Assembly: GCA_947464515.1 (NCBI GenBank)
Contig: CANHXF010000120.1
Span: 1 to 5,771 of the forward strand
From: Flavobacteriales bacterium
GTDB lineage: Bacteria > Bacteroidota > Bacteroidia > NS11-12g > UBA955
DNA: 5,771 nt
Direction of reading: 5' to 3'
Shown piece after piece: positions 1 through 5,014 of this stretch. Under the pieces are notes generated by a model that saw nothing but the letters and a program-made list of their open reading frames with translations, made no database searches and had not been told where the DNA came from. The stretch's first letter is position 1. The number at the start of each line of letters is the position of its first letter. Both the position numbers and the translations under genes were made by a program.

Positions 1-304
1 CTGGAAAACGACTTACTTGTGAGGCCGATGTCGACATCTCAACCAACGTAACCGCACCGCTATGCAATGCCACGGCAAATTTGCCATCATTACTTACCGC
101 CAATCCGTAAGGTGCACGATGCACTCTAATTTTCTCACCCACTGGCGAAACAAACCTACCGCTAGGTAAAACGGAGATTCCATTTTCATTGATCTTACAA
201 TAGTCCAATCTACCAGGAACTTCGTATTCAACTTGCGCCGAAACCACGGTAACAAGCATGATAAAACAAGCGAAATTGAAAATCTTTTTTACCGGAATAT
301 ACAT
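1..304 (-). CDS. Secreted protein, N-terminal part, probable YncE-like beta-propeller (runs off left edge)
   Basis: Reading the minus strand from an ATG at 304-302 gives 101 open codons to the window edge. The first 24 residues look like a Sec signal peptide: basic KK at 6-7, hydrophobic stretch 8-21, and a VSA|Q cleavage site after Ala23, so the protein is probably exported. The mature part has the segments VLPSGRFVSPVGE and RAPYGLAVSNDGKFAVAL. This 'LPxGRxxxPxG ... PxGLAVSxDGK' pattern resembles the first blade of YncE/40-residue-repeat beta-propellers, including the large Bacteroidota proteins that join such a propeller to an alkaline-phosphatase-like domain. Only the N-terminus is visible, so neither the full domain set nor a substrate can be stated. 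A later in-frame Met16 would lose most of the signal peptide, which favours the start at 304. The gene is divergent from dnaK. Coding status and export are fairly sure; the propeller family is a tentative match from memory. Confidence 0.72.
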   Translation of the reverse strand, partial: MYIPVKKIFNFACFIMLVTVVSAQVEYEVPGRLDYCKINENGISVLPSGRFVSPVGEKIRVHRAPYGLAVSNDGKFAVALHSGAVTLVEMSTSASQVSRFP

Positions 305-472
305 ACTCCAAAGAATCGCATTTCTTATGTTTTTAGTATTGAATAAACATCAATCAAATGTTAACTTCTTTTGAAACTAGTAGACCAAGACATGCGTTGT
401 TTGATAGGTAACGCCAGCCATCAAAAAGCAAAAACGACAGTTTTCATCGAACAGAATCAAGAATAATATACA

Positions 473-500
473 TTTTGTCACGATTTCTGACAGAACGACA
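473..500. promoter_or_regulatory. TGTCA/TGACA dyad plus tandem half-site upstream of the dnaK promoter
   Basis: TTTTGTCA (473-480) and TGACAGAA (488-495) form an inverted repeat matching at 7 of 8 positions around a 7-base spacer. A further direct half-site, CGACA (496-500), follows TGACA (488-492) at a spacing of 8. Another CGACAG sits upstream at 435-440. The dyad centre is about 66 bases before the predicted start site, so it is a plausible binding site for the activator that a sigma-54 promoter needs, or for a repressor. The repeat is seen directly; the role is inferred. Confidence 0.45.
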
Positions 501-528
501 TACCAAGTTCCGGAAAGTTTGCTTGGTA
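501..528. repeat. Nested palindromes overlapping the dnaK -24 element (operator candidate)
   Basis: TACCAAG (501-507) and CTTGGTA (522-528) form a perfect 7-bp inverted repeat. Inside it, directly after the left arm, is a perfect 8-base palindrome, TTCCGGAA (508-515). The right arm is shared with the -24 element (TTGGTAC) of the sigma-54 promoter. Because the predicted transcription start is downstream, near 550, these repeats would not be transcribed from this promoter, so they are more likely protein-binding DNA than an RNA hairpin. Confidence 0.45.
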
Positions 529-539
529 CACAGATTGCT
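524..539 (+). promoter_or_regulatory. Sigma-54 (RpoN) -24/-12 promoter of dnaK
   Basis: The sequence TGGTACACAGATTGCT fits the sigma-54 consensus TGGCAC-N5-TTGCW with one change (T for C in TGGCAC). The invariant GG (525-526) and GC (537-538) have the required 10-base gap. This predicts a start of transcription near 550 and a leader of about 16 bases before the ATG at 566. Sigma-54 promoters need an ATP-dependent enhancer-binding activator, and the dyads just upstream are candidate sites. No convincing vegetative promoter competes: TACATTTTG at 469-477 has an extra base compared with TAnnTTTG and no clear -33 TTG. Confidence 0.75.
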
Positions 540-565
540 AACAAGTGGCAAAGAATACCAAGACA

Positions 566-2479
566 ATGAGCAAAATAATTGGAATTGATTTAGGAACTAC
601 AAACAGCTGCGTATCCGTATTGGAAGGCAACGAACCCGTTGTAATTGCCAACAGCGAAGGACGCAGAACTACCCCCTCCATTGTAGCATTTATGGACAAT
701 GGAAATGGCGAACGCAAGGTTGGAGACTCCGCCAAACGTCAAGCCATCACAAACCCCCAACACACCGTACAATCTATCAAACGTTTCATGGGCGAGAAAT
801 TCTCGAACATGTCTGTTGAAATTGGACGCGTACCGTACGAAGTGGTAAAGGGCGACAACGACACTCCCCGTGTTAAGATTGGTGATCGCAACTACACCCC
901 CCAAGAAATCAGCGCCATGGTACTTCAGAAAATGAAGAAAACCGCCGAAGATTATTTGGGTCAGGAAGTAACCCGCGCCGTAATCACCGTACCCGCATAC
1001 TTTAACGATGCACAACGTCAAGCTACCAAAGAAGCCGGTGAAATCGCAGGTTTGGTGGTTGAGCGTATCATCAACGAGCCTACCGCTGCCGCCTTGGCCT
1101 ACGGTTTGGACAAATTGGATCGCGATATCAAAATTGCCGTTTATGATTTGGGTGGTGGAACGTTCGACGTTTCTGTCCTTGAATTGGGCGATGGAATCTT
1201 TGAAGTAAAAAGCACAAACGGAGATACTCACTTGGGTGGTGACGATTTTGACCAAGTAATCATCGATTTCTTGGCTGATGAGTTCAAAAACCAAGAAAAC
1301 ATCGACTTGCGCAAAGACCCAATGGCATTGCAAAGGTTGAAAGAAGCTGCTGAAAAAACCAAAATTGAATTGTCGGCCAGTACCGAAACCGACATCAACT
1401 TACCTTACATCACAGCAGTAGACGGTGTTCCAAAACACTTGGTGATGAAAATGAGTCGTAGCAAATTCGAGCAATTGGCTGCCTCTTTGATTCAGCGCAC
1501 GTTGGAGCCTTGTAAGCAAGCTTTGAAAGATGCGAACATGAATCCAAGCGACATCGACGAAGTAATTTTGGTAGGTGGATCAACACGTATCCCAGCGATT
1601 CAGAAGTTGGTAGAAGATTTCTTCGGCAAAGCGCCAAGTAAAGGAGTAAACCCAGACGAAGCGGTTGCCGTAGGTGCTGCAGTTCAGGGTGGCGTATTGA
1701 CAGGTGAAGTGAAAGATGTAGTTCTATTGGACGTAACGCCTTTGAGCATGGGTATCGAAACCATGGGTGGTGTAATGACCCGCATGATCGAATCAAACAC
1801 AACAATCCCAACCAAAAAGACAGAAACTTTCTCTACTGCGATGGACAATCAGCCTTCGGTTGAAATTCATATATTACAGGGAGAGCGTCCGATGGCCAAC
1901 GATAACAAAACCATTGGTAAATTCATTTTGGATAGCATTCCACCTTCACCAAGGGGTGTTCCGCAGATCGAAGTAACGTTTGACATTGATGCCAACGGTA
2001 TTTTGAGTGTTCATGCGAAAGACAAGGCGACAGGAAAAGAGCAAAAGATTCGCATCGAAGCATCGAGTGGATTGAGCAAGGAAGACATCGAAAAGATGAA
2101 GAAAGATGCCGAAATGAATGCTGAATCTGATGCAAAACGCAAGGACGAGGCCGACAAAGTAAATGCTGCGGACGCCTTGGTTTTCAGCACTGAGAAGCAG
2201 ATTACTGAATACGGCGATAAAATTCCAGCGGAAAAGAAATCAACCATTGAATCTGCATTGGGCGAATTGAAGAAAGCCATTGCTGAGAAAGATTTCGCTG
2301 CGATGGAAACTGCGAGTGCTGCATTGAACGCTGCATGGCAGGCTGCAAGTCAGGATATGTACAACGCTACGGGTGGAAACCCAGAAGGCGGAGATCCAGG
2401 GGCTGGTGCTGGCAATGGTGCTGGGAACGGTGCTACTGGCGACCAAGTGCAAGACGTAGATTTCGAAGAAGTAAAATAA
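566..2479 (+). CDS. dnaK: Molecular chaperone DnaK (Hsp70)
   Basis: ATP-driven cytosolic chaperone that binds exposed hydrophobic segments of unfolded proteins, working with DnaJ and GrpE. The 637-residue product is full length. The nucleotide-binding domain covers about 1-383, with phosphate loop 1 IDLGTTNSC (7-15, Asp8), catalytic Lys72, INEPTAAA (Glu171), DLGGGTFD (194-201, with Thr199 at the autophosphorylation position) and LVGGSTRIP (335-343). The interdomain linker DVVLLDVTPLS (384-394) is followed by the beta-sandwich (about 395-505), the helical lid (about 505-600), a Gly/Asn/Ala-rich tail and the acidic end DVDFEEVK. I chose ATG 566 over the in-frame GTG at 545 because the family starts at MSKIIGIDLG and because the sigma-54 start site (about 550) lies after the GTG. 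dnaJ and grpE are not adjacent; the gene has its own promoter and terminator. Proline codons change sharply near codon 172 (see findings). Confidence 0.98.
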   Translation: MSKIIGIDLGTTNSCVSVLEGNEPVVIANSEGRRTTPSIVAFMDNGNGERKVGDSAKRQAITNPQHTVQSIKRFMGEKFSNMSVEIGRVPYEVVKGDNDTPRVKIGDRNYTPQEISAMVLQKMKKTAEDYLGQEVTRAVITVPAYFNDAQRQATKEAGEIAGLVVERIINEPTAAALAYGLDKLDRDIKIAVYDLGGGTFDVSVLELGDGIFEVKSTNGDTHLGGDDFDQVIIDFLADEFKNQENIDLRKDPMALQRLKEAAEKTKIELSASTETDINLPYITAVDGVPKHLVMKMSRSKFEQLAASLIQRTLEPCKQALKDANMNPSDIDEVILVGGSTRIPAIQKLVEDFFGKAPSKGVNPDEAVAVGAAVQGGVLTGEVKDVVLLDVTPLSMGIETMGGVMTRMIESNTTIPTKKTETFSTAMDNQPSVEIHILQGERPMANDNKTIGKFILDSIPPSPRGVPQIEVTFDIDANGILSVHAKDKATGKEQKIRIEASSGLSKEDIEKMKKDAEMNAESDAKRKDEADKVNAADALVFSTEKQITEYGDKIPAEKKSTIESALGELKKAIAEKDFAAMETASAALNAAWQAASQDMYNATGGNPEGGDPGAGAGNGAGNGATGDQVQDVDFEEVK

Positions 2480-2532
2480 TTCTTAGGGGTGTGTTTCGCC
2501 CTGCAGAATCATTGTTCATAGTTAGTTTAGTT

Positions 2533-2572
2533 CACAAAGGGTGCCCAATTGGGCACCCTTTGTGTTATTTTT
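2533..2572 (+). terminator. Rho-independent terminator of dnaK
   Basis: CACAAAGGGTGCCC (2533-2546) pairs perfectly with GGGCACCCTTTGTG (2551-2564) around an AATT loop, a 14-bp stem. A T-rich tail (TTATTTTT) follows. It lies 53 bases after the dnaK stop and ends before the lipoprotein gene, so dnaK is probably a single-gene transcript. The stem is symmetrical enough to act partly on the other strand, but no gene points that way here. Confidence 0.93.
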
Positions 2573-2573
2573 G
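2566..2573 (+). promoter_or_regulatory. Candidate Bacteroidota -7 box for the lipoprotein gene
   Basis: TATTTTTG matches TAnnTTTG exactly and lies 32 bases before the lipoprotein ATG. It coincides with the T-tract of the dnaK terminator. No well-spaced -33 TTG is present: the nearest upstream TTG (2549-2551) is 14 bases away, where about 19-21 would be usual. A chance match in a T-rich stretch is quite possible. Confidence 0.3.
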
Positions 2574-2605
2574 AATTTCATCACTCAAAGAACCAAAACC
2601 ATACC

Positions 2606-3265
2606 ATGATAAATAAAACCCTTAGCGCGCTTGGCCTTGCATTACTGTGTATCCTTGGATTGGGAATGTTTGGCTGCGGACAAGAATCGAACGATGATCA
2701 TTCAGATTCTGCAAACGCCAATACCGATCCTTATGCAAATGCTGCAGCGGGCAGTGAAACCCCAGCGGGAATTGCACCACCAAAATACACCGATACGTTA
2801 AAATTTAGCGACCCTCTGGCAAAAGATAGCGTGAAATTATCCATTGCATTTCAGCGCGCTGCCAACGAGTTGGGCGCCGCCTATTTAAACAAAGACGTCA
2901 ATGGATACGCCAAATTCTGCTTACCCGCCATCGAAAAAATGGCAGGCGGACCGGCGGGTTATAGAGCCAAGTTGCAATCTATTTTTCAGGATAAAAAAGC
3001 AACGCAATATTTCAAAATTCTATCTGGACCCATACAAAGAACCAAAGCCAGCCTAGACGACCAAGGTTATTTGCAAGGTTGGTATTGCTTGATGCCAGTA
3101 AAAATGTTTCGTCGTGAAGCAGGAAAAGTCATGGAAGACATCAAGTGGATGGGTGGTCAAACGCTAGACGAAGGCAAAACTGTTTATTTTATCGACATCA
3201 CAAACGTTCCGCCTGAGAACATCATGCAAATCATGCCTGATTTAAAAGTGGTGTTGGTGAAATAA
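2606..3265 (+). CDS. Putative lipoprotein of unknown function (Bacteroidota-type)
   Basis: This gene encodes 219 residues. The N-terminus is a lipoprotein signal: Lys4, hydrophobic core 8-22, and a loose lipobox MFG|C with Cys24 as the probable lipidated residue. After Cys24 comes GQESNDDHSDS, an acidic, low-complexity linker up to about residue 60. Acidic residues soon after the cysteine recall the surface-export signal described in Bacteroidota lipoproteins, though the usual lysine is missing. The folded part (about 65-219) contains RAANELGAAYLNKDVNGYAK and ends in VYFIDITNVPPENIMQIMPDL. From memory this resembles small Bacteroidota proteins of the form 'A..LA.A...KDY..F.KY..P.......G' with a late 'YFID' strand, possibly NTF2-like. 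No catalytic motif is visible. An in-frame ATG at 2549 lies inside the terminator stem and would put a polar stretch before the signal peptide, so 2606 is the start. The gene converges on the zinc-ribbon gene. Confidence 0.85.
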   Translation: MINKTLSALGLALLCILGLGMFGCGQESNDDHSDSANANTDPYANAAAGSETPAGIAPPKYTDTLKFSDPLAKDSVKLSIAFQRAANELGAAYLNKDVNGYAKFCLPAIEKMAGGPAGYRAKLQSIFQDKKATQYFKILSGPIQRTKASLDDQGYLQGWYCLMPVKMFRREAGKVMEDIKWMGGQTLDEGKTVYFIDITNVPPENIMQIMPDLKVVLVK

Positions 3266-3287
3266 CATTCCATAAAGCCCTAAAAAC

Positions 3288-3316
3288 AAAAAAGGCGCCC
3301 GTTGGGCGCCTTTTTT
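3288..3316. terminator. Bidirectional terminator between convergent genes
   Basis: AAAAAAGGCGCCC (3288-3300) and GGGCGCCTTTTTT (3304-3316) form a perfect 13-bp inverted repeat around a GTT loop. The GC core is flanked by an A-run on one side and a T-run on the other, so it reads as a GC stem plus T-tract on both strands. It sits 22 bases after the lipoprotein stop and 17 bases after the end of the minus-strand zinc-ribbon gene, and can serve both. Confidence 0.92.
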
Positions 3317-3333
3317 AATATCCTTGCAATAAT

Positions 3334-4128
3334 TTATTTTGTAGTCAAACGCATCTTACGACGGGTGGTCTTTTCAACCTTCTCCTCATCTACAGCTGCA
3401 ATACCGGTAATGGTTTGGTCAACCAAAATACGACCGCAACTTTCACAATCAATGATACGATAGTGAGCGCGAATGTCGCTATGACGTTGTGGTGGAATCT
3501 TACTAAAGCAACCGCCGCAAGAACCACGCATAATCGAAGCAACCGCAATCCCGTTGCGCACGTTGCCACGAATCCTGTGGTATGCACGGTGCAAACGAGG
3601 ATCAATCTTGCCATCCGCAGTATTGCGCTCCAACATGATTTTATCAATCTCCTCCGCGTTTTCCTTCTCAATCTCTGTCAATTCGGCCTTCTTAAATTCC
3701 AAATCCTTATTACGAGAATCCAAAGCGTTCTGCGTATTGTTCAAAGTCTCCTCCTTCAATTCGATCTGCTTGCCATACTCGCGCATGCGCTTTTCGGCCG
3801 ACATGATCTCCAATCCAGCGATTTCCTTTTCCTTGTTGATCGCATCGTACTCACGGCTGTTCTTGATGTTGTTCAACTGATCATCGTACTTCTCAATCAA
3901 ACGCTCAAAATCTTTGATCGCGTTTCTCTTGTTGCTAATCTCTTGGTTCAATTCCCCGATTTCAGTAGCAATGTGCGATACACGCGTCTGCAATCCGGCG
4001 ATATCATCCTCCAAATCAGCTACTTCCATTGGCAATTCGCCCAATACCGCACGAAGGTTGTCAAGCCTTGAATCAATCTGCTGCAATTTCCACAGATCTT
4101 TAAGTTTTTTGTCGATGGTTACGTCCAT
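3334..4128 (-). CDS. C4-type zinc-ribbon coiled-coil protein (COG1579 / zf-RING_7 family)
   Basis: The product has 264 residues. Residues 1-170 are almost all heptad-like Leu/Ile with Glu/Lys/Asn, a long antiparallel coiled coil; the family's conserved NSREYDAINKEKE lies at 90-102. A short globular part follows, with a C4 zinc ribbon: Cys204 and Cys207 (CGGC), then Cys228 and Cys231 (CESCGRIL), spaced CxxC-x20-CxxC. A basic tail (KTTRRKMRLTTK) ends the protein. No signal peptide or membrane segment is seen, so it should be cytosolic. Known relatives include Helicobacter pylori HP0958 (FlgZ), which stabilises RpoN and binds flagellin mRNA, and chlamydial CdsZ; the role in Bacteroidota is not established, and binding of nucleic acid or protein is inference. 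The ATG lies 2 bases after the nif3 stop (TAAACATG), so the two are probably co-transcribed and translationally coupled. Confidence 0.93.
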   Translation of the reverse strand: MDVTIDKKLKDLWKLQQIDSRLDNLRAVLGELPMEVADLEDDIAGLQTRVSHIATEIGELNQEISNKRNAIKDFERLIEKYDDQLNNIKNSREYDAINKEKEIAGLEIMSAEKRMREYGKQIELKEETLNNTQNALDSRNKDLEFKKAELTEIEKENAEEIDKIMLERNTADGKIDPRLHRAYHRIRGNVRNGIAVASIMRGSCGGCFSKIPPQRHSDIRAHYRIIDCESCGRILVDQTITGIAAVDEEKVEKTTRRKMRLTTK

Positions 4129-4130
4129 GT

Positions 4131-4970
4131 TTATGTTAAATAATCAATAGGGTTGGTGATAGTTCCTGCAAAAATGGTTGCAAATTTAGGGAATTTCGCT
4201 GACAAAATGTTAGAAAACAAATCAATTGTATATTTCTCGCTTTCGTAGTGCCCGATATCGCACAACAACATCTTCCCTTGGGCATCAAAAAACTCGTGAT
4301 ACTTCACATCCGAAGTAATAAAAGCATCCGCCCCGGCCCGCAATGCGTCCCCTATTAAAAAACTGCCCGCACCGCCGCAAATCGCCACCTTGCCCACCAC
4401 CTCAACATCGCACTTCGTGTACTTAACCACTTTCGCTCCCATCCGTTCTTTCACGTGTTGTAAAAAATCCAAAACATTCATGGGCTTTTGCAAATTACAC
4501 AAAATGCCCGCCCCGGCCGTTCTAAAGACCTCGGAATCGACAACCCCACCCGAACTAGCAAAAGAACCAAAATCTGCAGCAATGGGCCTTAAAACGCGCT
4601 CAACGTCGAATCCCAACTGCTGCGCAATCCGCTCATTCACCCCGCGCCGCAGAACATTGTCCAAATTGGTATGACATGCATAAATCGCAATGTTATTTTG
4701 AATGGCCTTTATCACCGTCCGCTGCACATAATCGCCGCCAGTAAATCGCTTCAACCCACCAAAAACTATCGGGTGATGGGCAATAATTATATCGCATCCC
4801 TTAACAATCGCCTCCTCAACCACCGCCTCCGTGCAATCCAAGCATAACAAAGCCCGCGTCACCTCCGCATCCCTGTCCCCCACAATCAAACCTGAATTGT
4901 CGTACGACTCCTGCAACGCCAAAGGCGCAACCGCCTCAAACGCAGAAACTATTTCGTGTATTCGCAACAT
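4131..4970 (-). CDS. Nif3-like dinuclear metal centre protein (DUF34, YbgI/YqfO type)
   Basis: The 279-residue protein belongs to the widely conserved Nif3/YbgI family, ring-shaped hexamers with two metal ions per subunit. The biochemical role is unsettled; 'GTP cyclohydrolase 1 type 2' is a common but weakly supported label. Seen here: SYDNSGL (22-28), AHHPIVF (64-70) with metal ligands His65 and His66, CHTNLDN (99-105) with Asp104, CGGAGSF (198-204), a D-x-K-Y-H segment (221-225), and GHYESE (240-245) with ligands His241 and Glu245. All expected metal ligands are present. Bacteroidota homologues usually run to about 365 residues because a PII/CutA-like domain is inserted mid-protein. Here that domain is missing, with only about 30 residues (130-160) between the halves, close to the single-domain YbgI layout (247 in E. 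coli). It is the first gene of a two-gene unit with the zinc-ribbon gene. The ATG at 4970 puts the normal family N-terminus at residue 1. Confidence 0.95.
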   Translation of the reverse strand: MLRIHEIVSAFEAVAPLALQESYDNSGLIVGDRDAEVTRALLCLDCTEAVVEEAIVKGCDIIIAHHPIVFGGLKRFTGGDYVQRTVIKAIQNNIAIYACHTNLDNVLRRGVNERIAQQLGFDVERVLRPIAADFGSFASSGGVVDSEVFRTAGAGILCNLQKPMNVLDFLQHVKERMGAKVVKYTKCDVEVVGKVAICGGAGSFLIGDALRAGADAFITSDVKYHEFFDAQGKMLLCDIGHYESEKYTIDLFSNILSAKFPKFATIFAGTITNPIDYLT

Positions 4971-5014
4971 GATGATTCAAATTTCATAGAATTCCACCAA
5001 CTTTGCACCACCCC
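4971..5014. promoter_or_regulatory. Compact divergent promoter region between nif3 and the rRNA methyltransferase gene
   Basis: Only 44 bases separate the two divergent start codons, so both promoters must lie here or inside the opposing genes. On the plus strand CAACTTTG (4998-5005) matches TAnnTTTG except at the first base and ends 9 bases before the GTG. On the minus strand GAAATTTG (4985 down to 4978) also matches except at the first base and ends 7 bases before the ATG. If real, both messages would have almost no leader. Clear -33 TTG elements at normal spacing were not found, so confidence is low. Confidence 0.3.

Larger units (their letters stand above)
305..565. other. Divergent intergenic region between the secreted-protein gene and dnaK
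   Basis: No gene is visible in these 261 AT-rich bases. The dnaK-proximal third holds the sigma-54 promoter and the dyads listed separately. Further upstream is a weaker dyad, TTTGAT (400-405) with ATCAAA (420-425), centred about 137 bases before the predicted dnaK transcription start, where sigma-54 enhancer sites often lie. For the minus-strand gene, TAACATTTG (363 down to 355) resembles the Bacteroidota -7 box TAnnTTTG with one extra base, and a TTG lies 22 bases upstream of it (388-386). That is a weak candidate only. No CIRCE element (TTAGCACTC-N9-GAGTGCTAA) is present, which argues against HrcA control of dnaK. Confidence 0.6.

Noticed and set aside
346..362. AACAT-N7-ATGTT inverted repeat
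   Set aside because: Five-base arms in AT-rich intergenic DNA are expected by chance, with no link to a promoter element.
469..477. TACATTTTG as a vegetative -7 box for dnaK
   Set aside because: One base too long for TAnnTTTG, no TTG at the -33 distance, and about 90 bases from the start codon; the sigma-54 site is far stronger.
545..565. Upstream GTG start for dnaK, adding seven residues (VAKNTKT)
   Set aside because: DnaK proteins start at or near MSKIIGIDLG, and the predicted sigma-54 transcription start (about 550) lies after this GTG.
590..1333. Long minus-strand open frame (247 codons) opposite dnaK
   Set aside because: Long antisense frames opposite hsp70/dnaK genes are a well-known by-product of their codon usage. 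The translation shows no recognisable domain, and the plus-strand gene is certain.
1410..1811. Minus-strand open frame (133 codons) opposite dnaK
   Set aside because: Low-complexity Leu/Arg/Ser/His-rich translation typical of a shadow frame; fully inside dnaK.
2485..2503. Small hairpin AGGG...CCCT just after dnaK
   Set aside because: Only four base pairs and no T-tract; the strong terminator follows about 30 bases later.
2549..2605. Upstream ATG start for the lipoprotein gene
   Set aside because: It lies inside the dnaK terminator hairpin and would place 19 mostly polar residues before a good signal peptide.
3415..4071. Plus-strand open frame (218 codons) opposite the zinc-ribbon gene
   Set aside because: It is the reverse reading of a long coiled-coil gene, which gives a hydrophobic shadow protein. 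The minus-strand gene has clear family motifs and a linked operon partner.
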